DNA of 10,529 nucleotides, taken from positions 1-10,529 of the forward strand of contig CAJMSO010000042.1 in the NCBI GenBank assembly GCA_905216075.1, in the 5' to 3' direction. The DNA is from an uncultured bacterium. GTDB taxonomy: Bacteria; Actinomycetota; Coriobacteriia; Coriobacteriales; Coriobacteriaceae. The position numbers and the translations under genes were made by a program. Positions 1 through 7,458 of this stretch are shown here, one piece after another (positions within the stretch are counted from its first letter, which is position 1; every line of letters starts with the position of its first letter). The notes below the pieces were generated by a model. That model ran no database searches. It saw nothing but the letters and a program-made list of their open reading frames with translations, and was not told where the DNA came from.

Positions 1-3000
1 TAGCGGAGGCGTATCCGTCCGCCGCGATCAAACCGAAGCACCTGAAAAGCGAGCTTTCGTATGGCGAAAGTGATGTAATCCAACTTTCCGGCGGCAAAGA
101 CTATCGGTTTGCCGGCACGGTTGATATCGACCACTATGAGGTCGAGGGCGGCACCAAGGAGAATCCGACCCGCCTATATTTCACCGACAGCTCGTCTCTG
201 GGCGGTCCGCTGACCGTCAAGCGCGACCTTACGTATTCGCAGCACCCCCTCTTTGTGCTTAAGGGCGGTTATGTCGAGTTCATCGGTGATTCGGGCGCCT
301 CGACCGAGGTCCGCTGCGATGGAAAAACGTTTTTGAGCGATAGCAACGATTACGAAGCGCGTGGAGGTGTCGATAAACCGAATACGGGCAAGAGCCTCAA
401 CCTTTCCGTGAAAAACCTCAAGCTTGTTTCAAGGACCGAAAACAAAGATACCGTTCGGGCAATCACGCTCTATGGAACCATGGGTGCGGGGGAGACGGCC
501 AGCTTCACGAACGTGAATGTCAGCGGTTGGAAATGCTGCAAGAACAACGCATTCAAGGTTGACCAGGGTAATGAAATTTACGAAGCCTCGCCGGCGCCTG
601 TGACTATCAGAGGCAGCCAGGTCGCGGTGGATGCAACGTTTGTCAACTGCACGTTTAAGAATAATAGTGATGATTGCGTCGGCGCCTTGAGCGTGGTCGG
701 GCGGTCGAAGACTCCAAAAGTTACGTTGAACGGCTGCACGTTCGAAAACAACAGTCAGGGAATGATTGCATGCGACGAGATGAAGGTTGAGAGCGGTCAT
801 GTGCATGCGGGCAATATCGGCGTCAAAAATGCCATAGTTGCTCTGAATAACTGCAGCATTCGTTCAACAAATAACACGTCATGGAATGGACCCTGCTCTT
901 ATATGTTCAAGGTGTGGGATATTCAGTATCAGATGCACATGACGAGTGCCATTGCGGTGGCAAAGGATGCGTCGTGCACCATAAACGGTACGGTTATCGA
1001 CGATTCGTTCGTGTTCCCCTCTGATTATTTCAACGGTCGTGACATAAGCGGTCAGGACGAGAAACGCTGCGCGGTTTACGCTCTTGGTTCTGTGACGCTC
1101 GCCGGCAACACCAAGGTCACTACGGTCAAGGCGAAGGGTGTCGACGCATCCGAAATCGGCAGCTACGGTAAGGTTCATGTCGATAAGTCTTTTACGGGCG
1201 AAGCTGCCCTGTCTGTCGACGATTCCAAGTTCGATTCCGAATCCAATAAGCAGCACTACTACTATGAATATGTGAACCTCGGCACGAGCGATCTTTCGCA
1301 GGAGGATCTCGCGAGCAGGCTCAAGCTTGCCAACGCTGACCTTGCATACGACGTTACCGATGGCAAGGTCAAGGTCATCCATCGCAAGCACGAGCACGAG
1401 TGGACCTATTCCGCCAACAAGGATGGGTACAGCATCGCGGCTACGTGCAACGGACAGTATGAGGCCTCACACTGTGTCTACTCCAGGGACGGCGAGACGA
1501 TCTCGCTGATGTCGTCCAAGAGCGGCGACCTGAGCTTTATCTACAACGGCAAACAGCGCGACGCCGTGCTTGCTACGACTAAGCCGTCTCAAAAGGACAA
1601 TGCTGTAGCCCAAGGCAAGGTAAAGATTGTGAGCGCACGCTTTTACCGTTACGTGGATGAGAATGACGCCGTGGGCATCGAGATGGAAGGGTCGCAGCCG
1701 TGTGATGCGGGTACCTATCGCGTGGAGGCGACGGTTGCTATCGAGGGCCAGAATGATGTTACGCTCAAACGCGTGTTCAAGATCAACCCTGCCTCGCTTG
1801 CGGAGAAGGACTCCAACCGCAAGGATCTTTGCAAGGTCGAAATCATTGGCTACGACAAGCTGAAGGATAACGTGAGGTTCAGCAACGGTGACGTGCTCAA
1901 CGACGTTCCGTCTTATAAGTGGACGGGTGAGGAGATAACGCCTCGCATTAAGGTGACGTATAAGCTTGGTGACGAATGGATTGAGCTTAAAGAGGGCGTC
2001 GATTTCGAACGCCTCGCTTGGGGCGAATCGGTTTCGGAGAAAGATCCAGGTGCGTACCGGAGCCAGCTCTGGGGCCTGGGAAACTTCGCATCCTACGAGT
2101 CAATTTACTCCTGCAAGTTTTTCTACTGGAGCATCTACGGCACGCAGTTCGAGAATGTTCAGGCCAAGGGCTTTGACGGCACCTATGATGGCAAGGCTCA
2201 CTCGCCATCGGTGACGGTCGACAACGCCCCCGAGGGCATGCAGATCGAATATAGCGTCGATGGTGGCTTGCTGTACGAAGACCGAATCCCCTCCTATACC
2301 AATGTCACGCGCGATGTCTACGACAACGTGTGTGCCGAGACAATTAAGTACCGCATTACCGCACCCGACTACGTGCCGGTGGAGGGCGAGCTTAAGATTA
2401 AGATTGCCCCCGCCGATCAGGCCGCTCCCAAGGACGTCAAGACGACGGCCGCGACCGGGCATGCCTTGGCGGATGGCAGCATCGACGGGATTGATAACAC
2501 CTACGAATGGAAAGCCGAGGCCGCCAGCGACTATCAGTGGATTGCCGAAGGCGAGACGTCGGTTAAGAGCCTCGTCGCTGGCAAATACAGCGTTCGCCTT
2601 AAGGCCGACCGTAACCATAACGCCTCCGAGGCCCTGACGGTTGAGGTCAAGGACGGCCCTAAGAAGGCCGACGGTAGCGGTTGGAAGCACGACGACGCCG
2701 AACACTGGAACACCTGTACCTGTGGCAAGGAGGACGTTGACCGCGCAAAGCATGACTTTGAGTGGGTCGTCGACCAGGTCGCTACGGCTGATAAGCCCGG
2801 TTCCAAGCATGAGCGCTGCAAGACGTGCGGCTACGAGCGCGAGTCTGTCGAGATCCCCGCCTTCGGCATCAAGGGCTACTCGGGCACCTACGATGGCGAG
2901 TGGCACAGCGTGACGGTTGATACCGAGACTGTTGCATCTATTAAGTATCGCGAGAAGGGCGAGAAGAAGTGGAGTGACGAGTCTCCGCTCATCTGTGATG

Positions 3001-6000
3001 CCGGTACCAAGACCGTCGAGTTTGAGGCGACCCTTACGTCTGGGGACATCTGCAAGGGCGAGGTCGAGCTTAAGGTCGATCCCCGTCCGGTGACGGTGAA
3101 GCCCAAGGACGCTTCGAAGACGTACGGCGAGGCCGATCCGAACTTTGAACTCGAAGCCGTCAAGGGCTCGATTGTTCAGGGCCACCCGCTCTCCTGGTTC
3201 AAGATTCACCGTGAGGCCGGCGAGAACGTGGGCACCTATACGCTGACGATCGAGGAGAGCAAGGTCGGCGACAAATGGGACAAGATCCAGCGGGCGAACT
3301 ATGCTCCGACGCTCCAGACCGGCACGTTCGAGATCACCAAGCGCCAGATTGGTGTTGGCTGGACGGTCGGAACGTATACCTATAACGGCAAGCCTCAGGG
3401 CCCCAAGGTCACGGTCAGCAATGTTGCCGAGGGTGACGAGGGCAAGGTCTCCTATGAGGTCGAGAACGCGACGGGCATCGATGCCGGTAGCTATCCGGCA
3501 AAGGTGACGGGCCTCGCCGGTGACCCCGAGGTCATCAAGAACTATGCCCTTCCTACCGAAAACCTTGAGTATACCTACACGATTTATAAGGCCGAGCAGG
3601 AGAAGCCTCAGGGCCTGAAGGCCACCGCCGAAACCATCCGTGGCAAGTGCGACGGCAAGATCGAAGGCGCGCGCGGCGTCGCCGCCTACCGCCTGTTCCG
3701 CACCGAAGCCGGGGACGCCGATGGCGAGACCATGGTTTCCGAAGACGGTAAGATTGAGAATCTTGCCGCTGGCGACTACCAGGTCTGGTATGCCGAGACC
3801 AATAATTACATGCCGTCCACGCCTGTGGAAGTGCATGTCGGCAAGGGCAAGTACCTGAACGTCAGCCTTTCCGAGAAAAATGACGCGTACTCGATAGTGT
3901 GGCATAGCCCGAACAGGCTGCAGTGGCACGAAAGCGTGGAGTTCTCGGTAAAGATCTCCGATGGCTACTACGCGGGCGACGACTTTGCTGTCAAGGCAAA
4001 CGGTGTGGTTCTCGAGAAGAACGAGGGCGGAAGGTTCGTCCTGAGCGATGTCGAGGAGAATACCGCCATCACGGTTGAGGGTGTGCGCAAGCACGAGGCC
4101 GTGAACGATAAGTGGCTCTCCAACGATAATACGCACTGGCACGAGTGCACCTGCGGCGAGAAAATCGACGAGGCCACGCACGCCTTTGAGTGGGTTGTCG
4201 ACAAGACGCCCACGGCAACCGAGGCCGGCTCCAAGCATCAGCAGTGCACGGTCTGTGGGCATGCGTTGCCTGCAGTCGAGATTCCGGTTGCCGCTATCGT
4301 TGGCTACTCCGGCGAGTACGACGGTGCGTATCACACGGTCGATGCGACGAGACTGCCCGAGGGCGCGACGGCCCAGTACAGCGCCGATGGCAAGAACTGG
4401 TCTCCCGAGGCCCCCAAGATCAAGGACGTCGGCACACTGACTGTTTCCTATAAGGTGATGATCGACGGTGTGAAGGCCGAGGGTGAGGTTACGCTCGAGG
4501 TCAAGCCGCGCGCGATTACGGTCACCGCCCAGGACGATTCTAAGACCTACGGCGAGGCTGACCCCGTGTTTACGTGGGATGTCACTTCTGGCAAACTCGT
4601 CGCGGGCGAAACGCTTCAGGGCCTCGAGATCGAGCGCGAAAATAACGACAACGTGCGCGACGGCGGCTATGCTCTGCAGCTAACGCAGCCCGAGGGTGCA
4701 AACCCCAACTACAGCATCACGTTCGTCGACGGCACGTTCACCATCAACCAGCGTCTGCTCACTGTGACATGGGGCACCACCGAGTTCACCTATGACGGCA
4801 ATGAGCACTGCCCTGTGGCCACGCTCGGCAATGTTATCGGCAATGATGACCTCGGCGCGACCGTCGAGGGCTCTCAGACCGAGGTCGGCACCTCTTATAA
4901 GGCAGCCCTTGCCGAGCTGACGGGCAAGGCTGCTGGCAACTACGTGTTGCCTTCCGATGGCTTGACCTGCGAGTTCTCCATCAAGAACGCCGCGCAGGAC
5001 GCGCCGGTGGTTCAGACCACCGCCGAGACCGTGAGCGGCAAGAAGGACGGCAAGATCACGGGCGTCGACGCCACCATGGAGTGGCGCGCTCAGGGCGCCG
5101 AGTACCAGACCGTGGGCAAGGGCGTGACCGAGCTCAAGGATCTCGCCGCCGGCGTGTACGAGGTGCGCTACCAGGCTAAGGCCAACTACGACGCCTCTGC
5201 CGTTACCGAGGTTACCGTGAAGGCTGGTCGCAAGCTGGTCGTGGGACTGCCGACCACCCAGGAGGGCTACTCGCTCACCTCGACGGCAACCGAGCTCGAC
5301 TGGCACGGCTCCGCAACGCTCACCATGAGCATCGACAGCGCGTACTTTGCGGGCAAGGACTACGTCGTCAAGGTCAACGGCACGTCCGTTAAGCTTTCCG
5401 CCAAGGGCACCTATGAGCTCAAAGATGTCGAGGGCGATGTGAATGTGACGGTCGAGGGTGTCCTCAAGCACGAGCCCGACGGCTCCGGCTGGGCGCACGA
5501 CGCCAAGAACCACTGGCATGTCTGCCGCTGCGGCGAAGTCCTCGACAAGGCCGAGCATACCTTTGAGTGGGTCGTCGATACGCCGGCGACCACCGAGACC
5601 AAGGGCAAGAAGCACCAGGAGTGCACCGTCTGCCGTGAGAAGGGCAAGTCCGAGGAGATCGCGATTCTGACACCCGAGATCATCGACGGCAAGGGCCAGA
5701 CGATGGTGGTCGACGCCGCCAAGGACCTGAGCTTCCGCTCGAGCGCGCCGATTGAGTTCTTCCAGAAGGTGCTGGTCGACGATAGGGAGGTCGCCGCCGA
5801 GAACTACGTGCTCACCGAGGGCTCTACGATCGTGACGCTCAAGGCGAGCTTCCTAAAGACGCTCGGCGTGGGCGAACACAAGCTGAGCGTGGTTTCGGCT
5901 ACGGGCACTGCCGAGACGACCTTCACCGTTGCCGAGGCTGCCAAGCCCGCTCCTGGCCAGACCACCACGACTACGACTTCCAAGCCTAAGAAGAAGGCTG

Positions 6001-6113
6001 GCAAGGAGGCGTTGCCTGAGTCCGGCGACAGCGCGTACGTCATGGCTGGTGCCGTGCTCGCTGCCGGTGTGGCAGTCCTGCTGCTGGCGTGGGCCATGAA
6101 GCGCCGCGCTTAA
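1..6113 (+). CDS. Giant cell-wall-anchored surface protein with beta-helix, MBG/YDG-type and Cys/His repeats (5' partial)
   Basis: The reading frame is open from position 3 with no stop before 6111, so the gene begins left of the window; the GTG at 255 is only an internal codon. Counting the codon at 3 as residue 1, 2036 residues are visible. Residues 1 to about 430 contain Asn/Cys ladder patterns such as VNCTFKNNSDDC and LNGCTFENNSQG, typical of right-handed beta-helices. Residues about 463-500 hold a degenerate HEHEW segment with Cys. From about 715 onward come YDG-like (GYSGTYDG) and MBG-like (SKTYGEADP) Ig-fold repeats, and three CxC...CxxC modules near 890-955, 1367-1430 and 1826-1886. 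A beta domain (about 1888-1975), a Thr/Lys-rich spacer and the anchor LPESG plus hydrophobic helix plus KRRA finish the protein. The role is probably adhesion or interaction at the surface; ligand unknown. The beta-helix part is less GC-rich than the repeats. Domain names come from motif memory, not a search. Confidence 0.9.
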   Translation, partial: AEAYPSAAIKPKHLKSELSYGESDVIQLSGGKDYRFAGTVDIDHYEVEGGTKENPTRLYFTDSSSLGGPLTVKRDLTYSQHPLFVLKGGYVEFIGDSGASTEVRCDGKTFLSDSNDYEARGGVDKPNTGKSLNLSVKNLKLVSRTENKDTVRAITLYGTMGAGETASFTNVNVSGWKCCKNNAFKVDQGNEIYEASPAPVTIRGSQVAVDATFVNCTFKNNSDDCVGALSVVGRSKTPKVTLNGCTFENNSQGMIACDEMKVESGHVHAGNIGVKNAIVALNNCSIRSTNNTSWNGPCSYMFKVWDIQYQMHMTSAIAVAKDASCTINGTVIDDSFVFPSDYFNGRDISGQDEKRCAVYALGSVTLAGNTKVTTVKAKGVDASEIGSYGKVHVDKSFTGEAALSVDDSKFDSESNKQHYYYEYVNLGTSDLSQEDLASRLKLANADLAYDVTDGKVKVIHRKHEHEWTYSANKDGYSIAATCNGQYEASHCVYSRDGETISLMSSKSGDLSFIYNGKQRDAVLATTKPSQKDNAVAQGKVKIVSARFYRYVDENDAVGIEMEGSQPCDAGTYRVEATVAIEGQNDVTLKRVFKINPASLAEKDSNRKDLCKVEIIGYDKLKDNVRFSNGDVLNDVPSYKWTGEEITPRIKVTYKLGDEWIELKEGVDFERLAWGESVSEKDPGAYRSQLWGLGNFASYESIYSCKFFYWSIYGTQFENVQAKGFDGTYDGKAHSPSVTVDNAPEGMQIEYSVDGGLLYEDRIPSYTNVTRDVYDNVCAETIKYRITAPDYVPVEGELKIKIAPADQAAPKDVKTTAATGHALADGSIDGIDNTYEWKAEAASDYQWIAEGETSVKSLVAGKYSVRLKADRNHNASEALTVEVKDGPKKADGSGWKHDDAEHWNTCTCGKEDVDRAKHDFEWVVDQVATADKPGSKHERCKTCGYERESVEIPAFGIKGYSGTYDGEWHSVTVDTETVASIKYREKGEKKWSDESPLICDAGTKTVEFEATLTSGDICKGEVELKVDPRPVTVKPKDASKTYGEADPNFELEAVKGSIVQGHPLSWFKIHREAGENVGTYTLTIEESKVGDKWDKIQRANYAPTLQTGTFEITKRQIGVGWTVGTYTYNGKPQGPKVTVSNVAEGDEGKVSYEVENATGIDAGSYPAKVTGLAGDPEVIKNYALPTENLEYTYTIYKAEQEKPQGLKATAETIRGKCDGKIEGARGVAAYRLFRTEAGDADGETMVSEDGKIENLAAGDYQVWYAETNNYMPSTPVEVHVGKGKYLNVSLSEKNDAYSIVWHSPNRLQWHESVEFSVKISDGYYAGDDFAVKANGVVLEKNEGGRFVLSDVEENTAITVEGVRKHEAVNDKWLSNDNTHWHECTCGEKIDEATHAFEWVVDKTPTATEAGSKHQQCTVCGHALPAVEIPVAAIVGYSGEYDGAYHTVDATRLPEGATAQYSADGKNWSPEAPKIKDVGTLTVSYKVMIDGVKAEGEVTLEVKPRAITVTAQDDSKTYGEADPVFTWDVTSGKLVAGETLQGLEIERENNDNVRDGGYALQLTQPEGANPNYSITFVDGTFTINQRLLTVTWGTTEFTYDGNEHCPVATLGNVIGNDDLGATVEGSQTEVGTSYKAALAELTGKAAGNYVLPSDGLTCEFSIKNAAQDAPVVQTTAETVSGKKDGKITGVDATMEWRAQGAEYQTVGKGVTELKDLAAGVYEVRYQAKANYDASAVTEVTVKAGRKLVVGLPTTQEGYSLTSTATELDWHGSATLTMSIDSAYFAGKDYVVKVNGTSVKLSAKGTYELKDVEGDVNVTVEGVLKHEPDGSGWAHDAKNHWHVCRCGEVLDKAEHTFEWVVDTPATTETKGKKHQECTVCREKGKSEEIAILTPEIIDGKGQTMVVDAAKDLSFRSSAPIEFFQKVLVDDREVAAENYVLTEGSTIVTLKASFLKTLGVGEHKLSVVSATGTAETTFTVAEAAKPAPGQTTTTTTSKPKKKAGKEALPESGDSAYVMAGAVLAAGVAVLLLAWAMKRRA
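2853..4280 (+). repeat. Large tandem module, copy 1 of the surface protein
   Basis: This 1428-bp (476-codon) unit starts at the IP of EIPAFGIKGYSGTYDG and ends just before the matching EIPVAAIVGYSGEYDG. Its order is: YDG-like segment, MBG-like segment (SKTYGEADPNFELE), a second YDG-like segment (TYTYNGKPQGPKVTVSN), a TAET..GK.DGKI segment, a beta segment with YYAGDDFAVKANG, and a Cys/His module (HWHECTCGEK...CTVCG). The same order occurs in the next unit, which indicates duplication followed by divergence. A shorter relative that lacks the MBG segment precedes it at about 2139-2852. Confidence 0.8.
4281..5657 (+). repeat. Large tandem module, copy 2 of the surface protein
   Basis: This 1377-bp (459-codon) unit repeats the segment order of the upstream copy: GYSGEYDGAYHTV, SKTYGEADPVFTW, TEFTYDGNEHCPVATLGN, TAETVSGKKDGKITG, YFAGKDYVVKVNG, then HWHVCRCGEV...CTVC. 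The copies are clearly divergent at the amino-acid level (for example ECTCGEKIDEATHAFEWVVD versus VCRCGEVLDKAEHTFEWVVD), so this is an old duplication and not an assembly artefact. Confidence 0.8.
6012..6110 (+). other. Sortase sorting signal and membrane anchor (LPESG variant)
   Basis: Residues 2004-2008 read LPESG, followed by D, a hydrophobic run of about 20 residues (YVMAGAVLAAGVAVLLLAWA) and the basic tail MKRRA before the stop. This is the classic tripartite cell-wall sorting signal; Ser replaces the usual Thr at position 4 of LPXTG. It is preceded by a Thr run and a Lys-rich spacer suited to crossing the cell wall. A sortase would cleave here and attach the protein to peptidoglycan. 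No sortase gene is in the window. Confidence 0.88.
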
Positions 6114-6129
6114 CCGCATGCCAGTCCCC

Positions 6130-6161
6130 AGCGGGTCTGGATCGAGCAATCCAGACCCGCT
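6130..6161 (+). terminator. Likely intrinsic terminator of the surface-protein gene
   Basis: The perfect 13-bp stem AGCGGGTCTGGAT / ATCCAGACCCGCT with the 6-nt loop CGAGCA starts 16 bases after the stop codon. The T-tract behind it is short and interrupted (TTTATG), so termination may be incomplete. Position and GC-rich stem still fit a rho-independent terminator. Confidence 0.75.
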
Positions 6162-6209
6162 TTATGCCTACCGCTTCTCGGGCCAAGACAAAACGGGCTG
6201 CTCGAACCG

Positions 6210-6268
6210 TGCGGCAGGTCCATTTTCGACTATCCTCAGCTTGCCAGTTCGAAAATGGACCTGCCGCA
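6210..6268. repeat. Perfect long inverted repeat, 20-bp arms and 19-nt loop, function unknown
   Basis: The left arm at 6210-6229 (TGCGGCAGGTCCATTTTCGA) is the exact reverse complement of 6249-6268. The loop at 6230-6248 is CTATCCTCAGCTTGCCAGT. No T-tract follows either arm, so it is not a classic terminator, and it lies about 25 bp upstream of the nad operator. It resembles a dispersed REP or MITE-like intergenic palindrome; this is inference because only one copy is in the window. Confidence 0.75.
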
Positions 6269-6292
6269 TGATTGAATCCTTATTTCAACTTT

Positions 6293-6336
6293 ACACCTAG
6301 GTTTACAGCTGTCTTGTCAGCTGTAAACCTAGGTGT
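6293..6336. promoter_or_regulatory. Probable NiaR operator of the nad operon
   Basis: A perfect palindrome: the 19-bp arm ACACCTAGGTTTACAGCTG (6293-6311), the spacer TCTTGT, and the exact reverse complement at 6318-6336. It lies upstream of an operon that encodes its own 3H-domain repressor, and its right half is embedded in the promoter, so a bound dimer would block RNA polymerase. The centre with flanking ACAGCTGT-type half-sites resembles what I remember of NiaR (YrxA) operators; the exact family consensus was not checked. The palindrome is longer than one dimer usually needs, so two dimers could bind. Confidence 0.75.
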
Positions 6337-6342
6337 CATACT
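6314..6342 (+). promoter_or_regulatory. Predicted sigma-A-type promoter of nadABC-niaR
   Basis: A -35 box TTGTCA (6314-6319; 5 of 6 to TTGACA) is separated by exactly 17 bp from a -10 box CATACT (6337-6342; 4 of 6 to TATAAT). The start of transcription would fall near 6349, about 29 bp before the nadA ATG. The -35 box is in the centre of the palindromic operator and the spacer is its right arm, which is a repressor-occlusion layout. Confidence 0.65.
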
Positions 6343-6377
6343 AAAGCCCCAAGATTCGCCAAAAGAGAGGGGCCTTG

Positions 6378-7403
6378 ATGGCACAGAGCGCGAACATGGA
6401 TGCGTCGGAGCTTGCACGCGATATCGCGGCTGGCCTAGCATCGGCAACGACGGCAACGGAGCGCGCGGCACTGGTGCCCGCAGAGCTCGTCGAGGCCATC
6501 CAGCAACTTAAGACCCAACGCGACGCGGTGATCCTGGCGCACTATTACGTGGCGCCCGAGGTTCAGGCTGTGGCCGATTTCGTTGGCGACAGCTTTTACC
6601 TGGCAAAGCTCGCCAAGAGCTTGCCGCAGCAGACTATCGTGCTGTGCGGCGTGGAGTTTATGGGCGAGAGCGCCAAGCTGCTCAACCCCACCAAGACCGT
6701 GCTGCTGCCCGAGCCGGGCGCGGACTGCCCCATGGCGCACATGGTCAAGCGCGAGACGGTCGACGCTGCCCGCGCCGAGTACGGCGACGACCTTGCCGTG
6801 GTCTGCTACGTCAACTCGACGGTCGAGATCAAGAGCTGGAGTGACGTGTGCGTCACCAGCTCCAACGCCGTCAAAATCGTGTCCGAGCTGCCGCAGCAGC
6901 ACGTCCTGTTCATCCCCGATCAAAACCTGGGCCGCTTCGTAGCCGAGCAGGTGCCGCAAAAGCACGTCATCCTCAACAATGGCTATTGCCCGCGCCATCA
7001 CATCATCACCGTCGAGCAGATCGTCGACGCGCAGGAGGCACACCCCGACGCGCTCGTGCTGGCGCACCCCGAGTGCAAGGCCGACGTCCTGGCCGAGGCC
7101 GATTACATCGGCTCTACTGCCGGCATCATCAAGTATGCTGAGGAGTCGGACGCGAGCGAGTTCATCATCGTGACGGTCCGCGGCGTGCTCTACGAGCTCG
7201 AGCGCCGCTGCCAGGGCACCGGTAAAAAGTTCTACTTCCCCGCGGTGCAGCCCACCTGCGTCAACATGGATCTCATCACGCTCGAAAAGCTCGTGCGCTG
7301 CCTGGAGACGGGCGAGGGCGAGGTACAGATTGGCGTGTCGGACGAGGCCGCCGATCAGGCCAAGCTCACGCTCGACCGCATGCTCGAGTACGCGGCGCGC
7401 TAG
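6378..7403 (+). CDS. nadA: Quinolinate synthase NadA
   Basis: This cytoplasmic [4Fe-4S] enzyme condenses iminoaspartate from NadB with dihydroxyacetone phosphate to give quinolinate. The 341-residue protein shows family motifs in order: ILAHYYVAPEVQAVADFVGD (52-71), CGVEFMGESAKLLNP (90-104), a PEPGADCPM stretch (111-119), YVNSTVEIKSWSDVCVTSSN (144-163), FIPDQNLGRFV (178-188), GYCPRHH (202-208), LAHPECKADV (228-237) and PTCVNMDLITLEKL (292-305). Cys90, Cys204 and Cys294 are the likely cluster ligands; their 114/90 spacing fits the longer Bacillus-type NadA more than the compact Thermotoga type. The start chosen is ATG 6378 behind GAGAGGGG (6365-6372); a TTG directly before it is also in frame but less likely. 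It is first in the operon, behind the NiaR-type operator. Confidence 0.96.
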   Translation: MAQSANMDASELARDIAAGLASATTATERAALVPAELVEAIQQLKTQRDAVILAHYYVAPEVQAVADFVGDSFYLAKLAKSLPQQTIVLCGVEFMGESAKLLNPTKTVLLPEPGADCPMAHMVKRETVDAARAEYGDDLAVVCYVNSTVEIKSWSDVCVTSSNAVKIVSELPQQHVLFIPDQNLGRFVAEQVPQKHVILNNGYCPRHHIITVEQIVDAQEAHPDALVLAHPECKADVLAEADYIGSTAGIIKYAEESDASEFIIVTVRGVLYELERRCQGTGKKFYFPAVQPTCVNMDLITLEKLVRCLETGEGEVQIGVSDEAADQAKLTLDRMLEYAAR

Positions 7404-7406
7404 AAC

Positions 7407-7441
7407 AATGTGACATGAGGGACGGTCCCTTATGTCACATT
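7407..7441. repeat. Near-perfect palindrome between nadA and nadB
   Basis: Left arm AATGTGACATGAGGGAC (7407-7423) and right arm GTCCCTTATGTCACATT (7425-7441) are reverse complements except at one position, which is a G-U pair in RNA; a single G is the centre. It begins 4 bases after the nadA stop and ends just before the nadB ribosome binding site. The GGGAC-GTCCC core with TGACAT/TGTCAC flanks looks like a dispersed intergenic palindrome of the REP type. In mRNA it would form a stable hairpin that could protect nadA mRNA or modulate nadB translation. It is not followed by T residues, so it is not a standard terminator. Confidence 0.8.
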
Positions 7442-7458
7442 CAAGGGAGAGGATTCCT

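Noticed and set aside
255..257. GTG as the start codon of the surface protein
   Set aside because: The frame is open back to position 3 with plausible protein sequence, no ribosome site precedes the GTG, and no signal peptide follows it; the true start is outside the window.
2100..4334. Long open frame on the minus strand (744 codons) inside the surface-protein gene
   Set aside because: It is antisense to a clearly coding repeat region, has the Leu/Asp/Gly/Val-rich composition typical of complement frames of GC-rich genes, and shows no recognisable motif or ribosome site.
6210..6268. Interpretation of the 20-bp-arm palindrome as the surface-gene terminator
   Set aside because: No T-tract follows either arm, and a better hairpin followed by T residues lies closer to the stop codon.
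6293..6336. Interpretation of the nad upstream palindrome as a riboswitch or attenuator
   Set aside because: The predicted promoter lies inside the palindrome, so transcripts from it would start downstream and not contain the hairpin; a DNA operator fits better.
6375..6377. TTG as the nadA start
   Set aside because: The ATG directly after it has a better distance from GAGAGGGG and is the stronger start codon; the difference is one residue.
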